64,000 nucleotides of DNA. Origin: Arcuatula senhousia (Eukaryota; Mollusca; Bivalvia; Mytilida; Mytilidae). How positions within the stretch are numbered: the stretch's first letter is position 1; the number at the start of each line of letters is the position of its first letter. The position numbers were made by a program, and so were the translations under genes. Below the pieces are notes generated by a model that saw only the letters and a program-made list of their open reading frames with translations, did no database searches and had not been told where the DNA came from. Location of the stretch: positions 7,185,001-7,249,000 of the forward strand of contig OZ020309.1 of assembly GCA_963971305.1 (NCBI GenBank), written 5' to 3'. Positions 51,801 to 60,408 of this stretch are shown here, one piece after another.

Positions 51801-54800
51801 TTAATGGATGTTTTAGTTTGCAGTTCTCAATTGCCAAAAGACAAGCGAGAGAATCAGAACAGATAAAGAATTGTGCGTGCTCTGAAGCATCAATTAAACG
51901 AAGGGCTAAAATGATGGCTCTTGCTTCAGCTGTAAAAATGGAAGCAGAAGCATGATTGTGTCATAATAACAATCTAAGTGTTAGCATGATTGTGTCATAA
52001 TAACACTTAGATAAAATTGTCAGAATTAATTTACACCTTTTTTATAGTCTAGTCTACATATAAGTTATAGCAGCGTTTACTTTTGATCTTTTGGGTTTTT
52101 TTTTCTCATTTTCTTTCCATTCAAGTTGTACGTTACATACCGCATAAATAACTGTTACAATAAACAAGCTTACTTTTATTTTAGACGCAAGTGAAACATG
52201 CCTACAGTTTGGTGAACAGAAAACGCAAAGAAAGTGCTCTTAACATAGTTACAAATGTAAATAGGTGCTATGTTTGCCTCGTTAAGATTTTTACTGCATA
52301 TTGCTGAAAAAGTCCTGAAATTTATCAAAGAGTAAAGATGATAAACATAGCCAGCCGGCCGAGGATTGGAATATACGGATCAGCAGGGTTATATAAAGGG
52401 TTTTTTTTTTTGTTCACCAGTTTGGTTAGATTATTCAAAAACTACTCGGCTTTTGTTGAAGGCTGCTGGCTGTTTTTCAGTGGTTTCTTAGTTAGTTAGT
52501 AATTGCTTTACTCCCAAGCAGCGCTATTTCGGCTATTTCCGGGAGATGAACATGAAAGGGATGATACGATGAACATGAAATGATGGAAGTGGATGAAATA
52601 GGGACACAAGGCCAATCGGGGAGTGTTGGGAGTTTTGACTGCCACAGGAAAAGAGGATTAATGTCGGGCAATTTAGCCTCCTGCAGGGGATCCTACGGGT
52701 CCTACTCTTAGCGAGACCTGCAGCAGGGTTCTTTAATAACGTGCGAGGGGCGTGGTATTTTCCCCAACACGGTGCACCACTATGGTTTGCGGTCAGGTTT
52801 TCCGTATTGTAGCCTGACGACCCCGCATCTCTCGATGTCAGGGCTGCCCCATTCAACCACCTTGGGCACACATCCCAGTCGCTTTGTGGGCAAAGCGGTC
52901 TGACCCGACGTAAGGTTTCTGAGCGCTCTTTAGTGGACTTTTACCACAAGCTTCGCGCTGCTGCGGGTCTATTCGTCCCCGGAACCCGCACGGGGGTCAG
53001 TGGTTTCTAAATTTCCGCTTATTGTATATATGTTATTTATAGGTTGTGTCCTGTACAATTATTCCACATCTCATTACATTCTATTTTTAAACTTTATTTG
53101 ATTTACATGTCGAAGTTGTGTCTTTTCTCTCTATAGCTAATAGTTTGGTTTTTTTTCTGTTGCACGGCTGAATTGCATGTTTTCCTTCTTCATTTTTTTT
53201 CTGCATAAAATATTACTTTCGGGGTATGGTTTTTAATACAGTATATTGAAATTCCTGTGTTAAAAAAAAATGAGTGTACAAAAGGCATTTTCTAGTAGAT
53301 ATTAAACCTAAGTCCAACTTTTTCTGTCTCTGTGCCTTGATTGGTTTTGGAGAAATAAAGATATATATGTAGCTTGTACGTATACGAGAGGCTATAAAAG
53401 GAAAAGACAAAGAGCCACGATTCCCGATTCCTTAAACCATTTTTAACTGATTTTGAAATGAACCATGTATATGTACAGTAACACAAATATGGGTCTTCAA
53501 ATTAGATGAGATATATATATATTTAAAATACGGTAGAATAGAAGTATAAATATTTATTTTGCATGGAAATTGCCATGGCCTTGCTGCAGACAATGATTTC
53601 CAGCCATGCGATAGAATCGCCATGCACTTTAAAACTCAGTTTGATATTTCATAGAAATTGACAATCCGTGGGTTAGCTCAGTCTGTACACAGAGACTTTA
53701 TTCTGTACATGTATATACGGTCATTAGGTACAGAAAATGTGAGATGTGCAATGGGTGTATGTTAAATTAAATGAAAACAAGATTTCAACTGCACATGGTT
53801 AAAATAACATGCATAATGTAGACTATTTAGGTTAGAACAGGTGTCTTTGGTAGAGTTCACGGAATTTGTCGCACCTGTGTGAGGCAGAGCATGACAAAAG
53901 TTATTTTTTATACCCTGTGTTGGTGGGTATATAGTTTTCCAGTCTGTTCATTCATTCGTCACAGTTTACATTTTCTTGAATTTCTCAGGAACTACAGTAC
54001 AAGTCTGATCTTCATAAAATTTTGTACACTGCTTTATTACACGAAGGACTAAACATTGCAGCCATCAATTGGCTCTTTTTCCAATGTCTGTCCGTCTGTT
54101 TGCCTTTCATGTTCACCTTGTGGTGACAAAGCTGCGAGCGGGCGGGGTATCCGTATCTTTCTGACACATCCTTGTTGGTTAAGGTTTTATGAGCACCTCC
54201 ATCTCTCAAGAACTAAATGTCCTAAAGCTATTGAAACTTGGTATGCATATGCCCCAATAAATTGCACTCTGATCTTATGGCCTTATAGCAATGTTAAGGT
54301 TTTGTAAGCACGACTATGAGTCCTAGACAATACTTGGTATGCGTATGTCCAGGTAGTAGCTTAGCACAGTTGCATGCCCCATCTTTTGAACTTGACCTTT
54401 ATTTTCCAGTTGAGTAACTGACAATTTTCAATAGCAGTGTAAAGATTTTATGAGTACCTCAATATCTAAAGAACTAAGTCCTAGGTTGATGAAACTTGGT
54501 ATGCACATGCACCAGTAACGGCTAAGCACATTTGCTTCCCCATCTTTTGACCTCGATTTTTAAATTGATAACTGAACTAGTATGATAAGGTAACGTTTTA
54601 TGAATACCTCTTGATTTGAGCCTCATTTTAAGTACTGATATATTTATATGAATACATTGGAAACAACTAAAGAATTTTTGTTTCCAGTGGTGGATACTGA
54701 AGTGTGAACTCTTGTGTAAAAATGTCATAGTCAGCACGAGAGGGGGGTTATTCCCTATATACTGATATTTTTTTTTTAAAATCAGGCCAGCACTAGAGGT

Positions 54801-57800
54801 TGCAAAAAAAATAATCTGGATTCAAAATATCTTGGCAATTGAAAAAAATACTCTTGCGTACAAAATATTCTTGCTTTGGTATTTTTGTGCGAAAAAAAAT
54901 CTGGCCGCGAAACAGGCGAAAAAATTCCTGACTCAAGATAAAATCACAGCCAGCCACCCCCCCCCCCCCACACACACGCCCGAAAATCAAATGGCCCATG
55001 CTTATTAATGAAAATTTACAAGTAAACATTACTTGACCTTTATTTCGTTAAGAGTAGGTTTTTCCTAATCACATAGATTTGGGTAGATTTTTAGTGATTA
55101 TTCGGATACCAATTTCAATCTAAAAATGCACACACCCGTCATCAAATACCAGAGTAACCCCCCTCCTTCCGGTGTCATAGTCTGCCATGATGGAGTCTGT
55201 TTTCGGCATATAATACCGTGAAACTAGCGGCTAAGGCCAGAGTTTTTTTATTGTTTGGTTTACGGGAGAGCCTACCCATTTTTTTCCATTTTGAGAAGAA
55301 AAAAAAATTCAAAAATCCAAATTTTATTTTATTTTTTCCTCCTACATGACACATGATCTTATACAAAATTAAAAATTAAAGTGCTTAAAATTTAAAAAAT
55401 ATGTGTTTTGACTGTTTTTTTTTTTTTTTTACCTTGAAACCATATGTGTCCACTAACCAGCCAACATTGCTTTTGTTAATGCACTAACTGTGAAACCAGC
55501 AAAATACTGCATACAATCTCATAAAAAAATTCTTCTACTCGAAATAATATTTTTTTACATCAACTCAATGATTTTAGAGGGTTTATTTTTATTTTTATTC
55601 CGTCCTTCCTACCCAATTTAAAAAAAAAAATATTCCCGTAAACCAAATAATAAAAAAAAACTCTGGCCTAATTATTTCATTTTAAAGAAGTTTAATGAAA
55701 ATAGTTTAATTTAGTAAAGTTAATTAAGATTACAACTGGCACCCTGCTGTGTTATATATTGCATATGTAAGAAATTCCCGTGGTCCGATCGCTGCTGTGC
55801 AGGATGTTTATTTGTCTGACACGTATCATGTATATGTTAGTTGTACCTGGACCAATAGCGGTCTAATTAACTAGGGTAAATGCAGGGATGTCCAAAACAA
55901 AATCAGTTTTATTTAATCCATGGGAAAATGTTACCTTTACGCGCATCATTATTTTGGTTTGGAAAATAATTCATAAAAAACAAGAACACAAAAAAGCAAA
56001 ATTAAATCAAAACAATTGTAGGAAAAAAATGATATTGAACGATTGTATTGTCATGCCGTCGTTGTGGTAAAATTTGGCACAGTTAACCTGACTTGTTTTC
56101 CGACCAGGGGATGACACAACTACATTTCTCTATACCAGATTTGACATTGTGTTTATCATTGACAACGCGACGGGTGTGATGCAACAGGCAGGAACTGCTT
56201 ACTCTTCCGGAGCACCCGAGTTCACTCTCGTTACGACTTGAGTTCGCGTTGTCCGTTGATATTTATGTGTATTTGTGTCTTTTTGTTCGTGCTTGTTCCG
56301 TTTTGTGTTGGCATGTTTTTGCCTTCGATCTTTTGGACATTGGCTTCAGAATGCCCCATTGGTGCCTCTTTGCATATTTCAAAACTGCTACCCGAAATAT
56401 ACAGGCCAGACAAATTTTATTTTCCGAAATTATCCACGCAGCATAAATATTGACCCGAAATCATTCAAATTTATTTCTTTAGTTGCAATGCATGTCTGGA
56501 ACTTTGTTGTAATTTTTATTTCAAAGAGAGAAATAGTAATTAACGTGACAGGTTATTCCAGTCTTTGATGGTTCTGACAAAACAGCTAATCAAGCGAGCA
56601 CAGTCTTACAAATCATCGATGGTCTGTAATTTTTCATCACAAAAAACATCTGGCCCAAACGACAGTGCATCTTATATTGTATTATGCATCATGACTTCTG
56701 TTCAAACCAATAGACGATATTGAGATGTGGAATAAGTGTACGCGACACAACAAACATAAACAAACAGCAATTTAAAAACAGCAAGCAGTCTTCACGTGAG
56801 TAGAGATCACTGCTTGCCATCTTCCCAAAGACTTAAAATACAATACAAAAGTTTCAAAACCAATACCTAAATCATCAACGGAAGACCAAATTCCTGACAA
56901 AGAACAGACAAGGACAAACAAAGGCTTTTGCAAAGTTTCCAGGCTTAGGACAGGCATATATAAAATGTGGCGGGGTTAAACTAGTTTTTTGATCCAACCT
57001 TCCTCAAGCTTGCACAAAGCCGAAGCATAAATATAAAACACACTGTAAAACTCAAGACAAGACCGTCCGTTGCAATTTCAAATATCTTACACTGTACATG
57101 AATAGAAGACATTTTATGCAGGGGCGGATCCAGAAATTTTCGAAAGGGGGGGGGCGGGTCCACATACTGGGTTCTGTGGGGTCAAACGGGGAGGTTTCCA
57201 TACCAATTTTGCTGAACATCTACAAAAAAAATAAAAATTTCGGAGGATAAAGGGGGGGGGGGGGCGTTCCGACCCCCAGACCCCCCCCTTGGATCCGCCA
57301 CTGTTTAATGGACGAGACCAAGTCTTTCAGATAAGTGCCTGTTATTTTTGTTACGTATTTATAATTAATGGATTGATCCTGTGTGTACATGTATTTTTAA
57401 TTAATGGATTGATCCTATGTGTTGCGAATTGTCTACACTGTAGGATATCGATCTCATGTTGTCAGTTGCTTTTCTTAATCGTGTGTGTGTGCGTGCGTTG
57501 TTTGCTGTTTTCATTTATGCTTACTGGTTTTGTCTGCATGCGACATTCGAATGTGTCGCTTCTGCAACTTCCTGGACATACTTTTTCGGGTTCTCTAAGA
57601 ATATTCTATCATAATATGTTAAAATAAGTGGAACAATTAATTGCCTTTGCAGTGTTTCCTCCTTTTAAATATTTGCTTATTTGAAATCTCCAGAAAAAAG
57701 CAGAAATAATTATAAACACCAAATATCTCAAGTTGTCATAAAAATATACTGACCCGAACTCGTATATATTTATGGAAGCATAGATTTGAATATATAATAT

Positions 57801-59072
57801 GTAATATAAATAGTTACCCCAAACATACATTAAAAAATATACGATAGGAATGTTTAAATTGCATTACAGAGTATCTAAACCAAGATAGTTAGTTTGGTTA
57901 GTATAAATATAACAAAAAAGAAGAAAGTCAGCATGCGAAATAAGTATTCAATCTTATACTCAAACAAACAAAAAACAAAAAACAACAAAAAAAAAAACAA
58001 CAAAAAAAAACCGGGAAACTATAACAATAACAAGTATTAAAATATAGTCTGAATTTAAATATATTAAAAGTATTAAAATAAAATAACATAAAACAATAGA
58101 TACTTACAATACTTTGATAAGAATAATATCTACAAATACATATTCAAACATATATTTATTACCAACTACAAAAAAATAAGCAAACGGTTATTTGGCTAAA
58201 GGAATTTTTGAAAGTCTAGAAATGCAAAACTTTTATGAGTCCGAATCGAAATGATTATTGATTTAACTAAATGAAAAAAAAAACAACAATCTAGACCCAA
58301 TGGAATCATCTAATCATCGAATCATCTAACATCTAATAAATGATATTTCATTTTTATTTCAATCTAATTACTATAAAGTTGTCTTGTTTTTTTTTTTCGT
58401 AATTAAACATTAATTTAAACATATTCCGCAATCATCGTTCAGTAAAACGGCCGCGCTTGTATTAAATTAAAATCGAATCCTTGTATACCACGTGCATGCT
58501 AATCACCCGATAATTCATTGTCCAATCAAATCGCGTCTCTCGATATAACTCGATAGGCGTGGTTATAAACGGCGAATTGTCACGAGTCAGGGCGATTTGT
58601 CACACGATAAGGAGAATCACGTCAGGTCAGGGATAAGAACATCGTCAACGGAGAATTGGAACGGAAAATGGCTATTGGTTCGCCTATTTACAATCATTTC
58701 GCCAAAAAACGGGGGTTTTAGCCATTTAGGTTTACTAGTGTTTCCAGGTCCTGGAACTTGAACATGAAATTCAAGGGTTGTTCCAGTTTTCAAGGATCCG
58801 TGGGAACCCTGAACTATTATAGTTTATGCCTTTCTTGTAATCAAAATTGGAATTCATTCAATCCATGAACAAGACACCCATCTTTGCAATCCCAATATCA
58901 ATAGTACTTCAATTTTACTGAGTAAAACAGGTGTATTATAATCTTTTTTGCATCTTAGTTTACATGTAGTTCTAATACCTAGGTCCTGTTTGAGTGACAT
59001 CTCTGTGGGAGGTTCCGCCTCTGTTGGTATGTTGATCAACGTATAACATGGCTGCTCTGCCAAGGTCGACAT
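21878..59072 (-). CDS. COPB1: Coatomer subunit beta (beta-COP), complete, 21 coding exons
   Basis: Core subunit of the COPI coat for Golgi-to-ER and intra-Golgi vesicles. Exons in transcript order (- strand): 59072-58979, 49106-48877, 47801-47632, 41077-40963, 40042-39950, 36379-36242, 35966-35847, 35573-35466, 35031-34888, 30200-30055, 29404-29308, 28450-28293, 28022-27902, 27622-27551, 27216-27061, 26298-26209, 25752-25521, 25106-24987, 24484-24249, 23787-23632, 21961-21878. All are GT-AG and all phases join, giving 959 residues against 953 in human. Adaptin-type HEAT repeats run from about 20 to 530 ([60 protein letters not shown]). The beta-C domain is at about 670-810 ([20 protein letters not shown]) and the appendage platform at about 820-950 ([36 protein letters not shown]). 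The start ATG follows an acceptor (atataacag, exon from 59078), so a 5'-UTR exon probably lies further right. Exons 6 and 9 have amplified splice sites. Confidence 0.97.
22020..22535. repeat. Decayed dispersed repeat in COPB1 intron 20
   Basis: Phrases such as GAAAGTTTCATGAACTTCTAT, TGCCAAATATCAAGAGGCTG and AAACAGGAAGTAGATGA match the core-repeat style of the Pearl-like elements (compare 39340-39460 and 40740-40800). Ends could not be set. Confidence 0.4.
22694..23481. mobile_element. 788-bp TA-flanked inverted-repeat element with an inner palindrome
   Basis: Terminal inverted repeats AGGATGGGTTGCGATAAG(G/A)CCC are flanked by TA on both sides (22692 and 23482), suggesting a Tc1/mariner-type MITE. 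Near its right third lies a second inverted pair (GCCTTGCACGCGGAACCAGC, 23132-23157 and 23209-23234), probably a nested MITE. No transposase frame. Lies in COPB1 intron 20. Confidence 0.7.
25870..26100 (+). repeat. Dispersed repeat (family I), copy 1
   Basis: AGGAACTGCTTACT..GCACC.GAGTTCACTCTCGTT.C.ACTTGAGT and TTTGTCTTTGTCTTTTTGG match the segment at 56165-56390. It lies in COPB1 intron 16. No coding role was recognised. Confidence 0.6.
29686..29845 (-). repeat. Family H repeat, minus-strand copy
   Basis: Reverse of the 41365-41510 copy: GTCTTGGGCCAATGCAAGAC, GAAGACTGCTGGCTGTTTTCC and GTTGGTTGTGTTGGGTACAG..TATTCCACATCTCTTTATCGTC. It is in COPB1 intron 10. Confidence 0.65.
30787..34969 (-). 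repeat. 82-bp satellite, 51 copies, made from the 3' end and donor of COPB1 exon 9
   Basis: The mark GGAATAATAG recurs from 30792 to 34892, exactly 50 periods of 82 bp. On the COPB1 strand each unit holds about 75 nt of exon 9 tail (..AGTCAGGACTCTCCACC..GATATCGCCATCACTATTATTCCTGTG) followed by GTAAGTT, so every unit ends in a donor. The true exon 9 supplies the first unit in transcript order (donor 34887). The last unit keeps the apparently original intron flank (GTAAGAAAATTATCC). Variant letters (ACAGG/ACTGG/AATGG; GCGAT/GCTAT/GCAAT; TCAGGG/TCGGGG; GAGAG/AAGAG/AAGGG) mix along the array. The rare unit GATGAAGGGTCCTAACTAAA recurs at 32721, 33377 and 34689, spacings of 8 and 16 units, showing higher-order structure. 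Read-through from exon 9 meets a stop in the third unit. Confidence 0.96.
36341..36645 (-). repeat. 64-bp minisatellite made from the COPB1 exon 6 acceptor, 5 copies
   Basis: The mark GATGAATCTA recurs at 36341, 36405, 36469, 36533 and 36596 (the third and fifth copies differ slightly). On the COPB1 strand each unit has an acceptor and the first 45-50 nt of exon 6 ([15 protein letters not shown]). The upstream-most copy has the natural-looking acceptor TTTGATTACAG at 36636. The internal ones have TTTATTTTTAG, also good acceptors. Only the copy ending at 36379 continues into the rest of the exon. ATGTAT is shared by the exon and the intron at the unit joint, suggesting microhomology-driven origin. 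Confidence 0.92.
37572..44926 (+). CDS. Phytanoyl-CoA hydroxylase-interacting protein-like (PHYHIP/PHYHIPL family), 5 exons
   Basis: Exons 37572-37670, 41587-41863, 42817-42896, 43271-43604 and 44244-44926 join in phase to 490 residues. The last 230 residues match the PHYHIP family: [52 protein letters not shown] (about 373-381), [19 protein letters not shown] and the terminal C.IC.L motif. Vertebrate PHYHIP proteins are 330-376 residues with an N-terminal fibronectin III fold; here the first 260 residues are longer and I cannot recognise that fold. Exon 1 ([19 protein letters not shown]..) is predicted from an open 33-codon frame ending AGG/GTAAGT with the right phase; it is less sure than exons 2-5. 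The family's biochemical role is poorly known (binding to phytanoyl-CoA hydroxylase and to DYRK1A is reported for the vertebrate proteins). It overlaps COPB1 on the other strand without exon overlap. Confidence 0.8.
38416..39216 (+). mobile_element. Family B element, copy 2, with about 172-bp core repeats
   Basis: Head TGTCTCGCCTGCGACGAATA, GGCGGCGG tract, then about four core units nearly identical to those at 11573-12747. Tail CGCAGGCGAGACATACTTTTAGTGGCCACACTTG. It lies in COPB1 intron 5 and in intron 1 of the PHYHIP-like gene. The high similarity to copy 1 suggests recent spread. Confidence 0.75.
39290..39535 (-). repeat. Pearl-like fragment with GTATACCCCCCTCTTCTTC end
   Basis: Ends in a hairpin-forming TATACCCCCC..GGGGGGTATATATAGGG and carries ACAAACAGACAGACAAGGG just inside, the reverse of a (GTCC)-type tract. 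Core phrases AAACAAGAAGTAGTTGACTG and GCAAAATATCAGAAA match other repeats in the window. Left end undefined. Confidence 0.5.
41365..41512 (+). repeat. Family H repeat, longest + copy
   Basis: AGACGATAAAGAGATGTGGA, GCAACACAACCAATATTAAA and GCTGTCTTGCATTGGCCCAT. It lies in COPB1 intron 3, 75 bp left of PHYHIP-like exon 2. Confidence 0.65.
41918..42431. mobile_element. 514-bp TA-flanked MITE with CTGTAAAC ends
   Basis: The inverted ends CTGTAAAC(A/G)TA(T/G)TAAT(T/G)TTCGCGG each lie next to TA. Repeats of AATTTTCGCGG occur inside both ends. Tc1/mariner-type by the TA target; no coding capacity. It sits in the PHYHIP-like intron between exons 2 and 3. Related AATTTTCGTGG phrases at 28480 and 26430 may be distant relatives. 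Confidence 0.7.
43128..43255 (+). repeat. Fragment of the GCCCCATCTA-headed repeat
   Basis: GCCCCATCTATGAGAGTAGG..GGCATATTGAG..GTTCGTCC and CCAAATGTTGCATGATTGG, similar to 1322. It forms part of the intron directly before PHYHIP-like exon 4 and supplies sequence close to its acceptor. Confidence 0.45.
45025..45788 (+). mobile_element. Pearl-like element with (GTCC)n tract and about 175-bp core repeats
   Basis: Head ATACCCCCACTCGTAAGAGAGGGGGC, (GTCC)7-type microsatellite at 45068-45108, four core units (GATTTCTCGGCTTCTACTGG..TTTGGTACACAGCTTCAGCA..CTTTCCAGGTCAGTCCATCA), and end GCCGAGTGGGGGTATGCTTAGCA. The termini form a short inverted repeat (TACCCCCACTCG/CGAGTGGGGGTA). It lies in the predicted 3' UTR of the PHYHIP-like gene and in COPB1 intron 3. 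Confidence 0.75.
46478..46483 (+). promoter_or_regulatory. polyA signal of the PHYHIP-like gene
   Basis: AATAAA about 1.55 kb after the stop. If used, the 3' UTR contains the whole element at 45025-45788. No earlier AATAAA is evident between the stop and this point. Confidence 0.5.
47085..47268. repeat. Foldback palindrome with about 60-bp arms
   Basis: Left AACAAGGTTAAAGCTGTTAG..TCAGCTGAC..CATTGGTCAATTTTGA mirrors right TCAAAATTGACCAATCAAAA..GTCAGCTGAC..CTCTAACCTTGTT. Probably a small MITE. In COPB1 intron 3. Confidence 0.65.
47328..47590. repeat. GGGTTCCCAC repeat (family G), uninterrupted copy
   Basis: AGGGTTCCCACTATTTTTTG, TTCAAGGGTTTTTCAAGGGT, CATTTTCAAGGATTAAAATAG and CAAGGATTTTTCCAGG. 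It is the homologue of the repeat that the 9.25-kb element splits at 49489/58741, so it shows what the empty site looked like. Its right end lacks the GTGGGAACCCTG terminus. It abuts the donor of COPB1 exon 3. Confidence 0.7.
48112..48837 (-). mobile_element. Family B element, copy 3 (minus), with a different core repeat
   Basis: Ends GTATGTCTCGCCTGCCGGCA and GCTTCGCAGGCGAGACAAAA (reverse of the family B tail and head), with GCCGTCGCCGCCGG next to the head. The inside is not the 172-bp core of copies 1 and 2 but three units of about 170 bp with GTCACTCAACCG..AATCAAGGTCAAGGTC..AAGATGGGGATGCAACT..GCATACCAAGTTTCATCAAC. It is in COPB1 intron 2. Confidence 0.75.
50948..51948 (-). mobile_element. 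5'-truncated LINE with RNase H domain, 13-bp target duplication
   Basis: The - strand frame encodes the end of an RNase H domain: [54 protein letters not shown], then a tail with [24 protein letters not shown]. The E, D and D of the RNase H active site are visible; the coding part is open to a stop near 51241. The 3' end is a (CAAT)n tail at about 50948-50965. AGCATGATTGTGT flanks both sides (50935-50947, 51949-51961). RNase H next to a CCHC-like tail suggests an I-type LINE. Truncated and nested in the 9.25-kb element, so not autonomous. Confidence 0.85.
52491..52997 (-). mobile_element. SINE-like retroposon, about 507 bp, 12-bp target duplication
   Basis: Bounded by TCAGTGGTTTCT on both sides (about 52479-52490 and 52998-53009). 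On the - strand it starts CCCCCGTGCGGGTTCCGGGG and ends AGCGCTGCTTGGGAGTAAAG..(ACTA)n. GC-rich compared with its surroundings; no conserved coding frame (a 112-codon chance frame at 52871-52533). I did not recognise a tRNA-like head. It splits a family-H repeat (52455-53095). Confidence 0.75.
53905..54720 (+). repeat. Pearl-like element with the CTTGGTATGC core, decayed
   Basis: Head TATACCCTGTGTTGGTGGGTATATAG, GTCTGTCCGTCTG tract at 54088, then core units with CTCAAGAACTAAATGTCCTA, GAAACTTGGTATGCATATGC and CATCTTTTGACCT. The core matches that of the element at 48112-48837. The right end is undefined, before the TIR element at 54733. Confidence 0.5.
54733..55172. mobile_element. 440-bp inverted-repeat element with 10-bp target duplication
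   Basis: TGTCATAGTC precedes (54723-54732) and follows (55173-55182) the segment. Ends AGCACGAGAGGGGGGTTATT and AGTAACCCCCCTCCTTCCGG form an imperfect inverted repeat around AGGGGGGTTA. Superfamily not assigned; no coding. Confidence 0.7.
55235..55668. mobile_element. 434-bp Harbinger-like MITE
   Basis: Ends GGCCAGAGTTTTTTTATTG..TTTGGTTTACGGGA in inverted orientation (about 35 bp with one small indel), flanked by TAA on both sides (55232-55234, 55669-55671). TWA targets and GGCC ends fit PIF/Harbinger, as for 7929-9995. Confidence 0.75.
56165..56390 (+). repeat. Dispersed repeat (family I), copy 2
   Basis: Contains GGCAGGAACTGCTTACT, GAGTTCACTCTCGTTACGAC and AATGCCCCATTGGTGCCTCT. The last phrase is also found at 17461-17480, next to the retroelement relic, so family I may be the 3' end of that retroelement (inference). 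Confidence 0.55.
56706..56850 (+). repeat. Family H repeat, copy inside the 9.25-kb element
   Basis: AATAGACGATATTGAGATGT..AAGTGTACGCGACACAACA, almost the same wording as the copy at 2126. Confidence 0.65.
57119..57303. mobile_element. Short MITE with CAGGGGCGGATCCA ends
   Basis: Inverted ends CAGGGGCGGATCCAGA and TTGGATCCGCCACTG with G-rich subterminal runs. Imperfect flanking ATTTTATG/TTTAATGG might be an 8-bp hAT-type target duplication, but the match is not exact. Confidence 0.55.
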
Positions 59073-59077
59073 CTTAT

Positions 59078-60400
59078 CCTGTTATATAATGACAAATTAA
59101 ATACAGTTTATTTATTCATGAAAATAAATGTTAACTTCGTGTTTTGAAGTACAATGTCATTTATTTTTACATGGAGTTATTACTCATTACTCAACTTGGT
59201 ACATTTTTGTACATCAAGGTTTCAAAACTAAAAGTCTGAAATAATTGTGGCTTGGTTGTAATATGTTGTGTTTTTGTTTATTTTATTGTGATAATTTTAT
59301 GTAAACTGATTTTGTTTAAGTCTTTTTGGATTAACCTTATCTGATTGCCCCTTTGGTACACCGTCTGAATTCATGTACATGCAATTTATTATTAGAATGT
59401 AAATGTACAATAAATTGGATCTGGATGAACATTGTACTTTTTTTTTAATAAAATCTGTAAATTGATACATGTAGCTAATAAATCATAAGATGTGAAATAA
59501 TAATTGCACATGACACAACCGCCATAAAAATCTATCTCAGAAATAAATATAAACCACCTTTACATAACCAAAGGGATAAAAAATATTATGATGGTAAAAT
59601 TCTAAAACTCAAAATATCTACACTAAAAAATAGTTTTCTCACAGCCTTTATTTGTAGTGGAGGAAACCAAACCTTTGAAGAACCTATGAATATATATGTA
59701 TGTACTTGTTTAAAAAAATTGAGAGAGAAAAAAGCAAAATATGATAAAGATAGGTTGGAAAATGTACAAAGTGCTGGTTTCAACATGTACTGTACATGTT
59801 CCAAGTCTACAAATGCAATTGCACCTGTGTGTAGGTATCTTTTTGTACTAGTTTTTGGACAAGAAAATAATAATGAAATACTGAGAGTTAATTGACACCT
59901 TGTACATTTCCCACATTTCTTACCGACATCCTTATTAATAATATATGCTACAACTATTCATCAAAAACAATATAAAAAAATATTATCAACAAGAATATGT
60001 CCAAAGACATAATGCACATCTCGCAACCTTTGGGATGGACGGGTGAACAGATGAATGAACAAACCCTATATACTATACATTGTATATCCTCTTACTTTTG
60101 TACATGTTGATGGTGCATAAAAGCAGGTTACAAGAATATAGTAAATGATGCAAGGCACCTGGAACCATATTGTATATACAACAGTTTGGTGCTCATTTTT
60201 TTCCTTTGAATTGAAAAGTTTTGGTTTGCATTGTACATGTACATGTAAATGTATTTGAATGACACTGAAAGTTTTCGAAATAAGTATGGGTTGGCTGGCC
60301 TGTGGCAAGTAAAAATTGGTTTGGGCAAATGCATTTACTTGACTTTTTAATTAATTAAAGTTGCATTTCTTGGATTGGACCTAGTATATTAAAAAAAGTT
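59078..60400. other. Region upstream of COPB1 ATG; UTR intron and intergenic DNA
   Basis: An acceptor-like atataacag ends at 59079, so a COPB1 5'-UTR exon and promoter should lie to the right, but none can be placed. A family-H fragment is at 59487-59530. No coding exon was recognised. Confidence 0.4.
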
Positions 60401-60408
60401 TACTTTAA

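Larger units (their letters stand above)
49490..58740. mobile_element. 9251-bp element with CACTA-type ends and about 640-bp terminal inverted repeats
   Basis: Ends CACTAGTAAACC..GGTTTACTAGTG, with TTT on both flanks (49487-49489, 58741-58743), fitting the 3-bp targets and CACTA termini of EnSpm/CACTA transposons. The inverted repeats run about 49490-50125 and 58110-58740 with scattered mismatches and small indels (for example TAAATCTTA and a C10A10 tract only on the left). The interior shows no transposase; it is mostly nested insertions. Arms this long are unusual for CACTA, so another long-TIR DNA transposon type is possible. Lies in COPB1 intron 1. Confidence 0.8.
49266..58812. repeat. 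GGGTTCCCAC repeat (family G), split by a 9.25-kb element
   Basis: The left part 49266-49489 begins GGGTTCCCACTTTTTTCATG; the right part 58741-58812 ends GATCCGTGGGAACCCTG, the inverted form of the start. Joining across the inserted element restores the GGAGTTTTCCAGG context seen in the uninterrupted copy near 47520. Confidence 0.75.

Noticed and set aside
52533..52871. 112-codon minus-strand gene
   Set aside because: It lies wholly inside the SINE-like retroposon and has no recognisable domain.
53665..53690. tRNA-like A box (GGGTTAGCTCAGTCTG)
   Set aside because: No B box at a suitable distance and no cloverleaf could be drawn.
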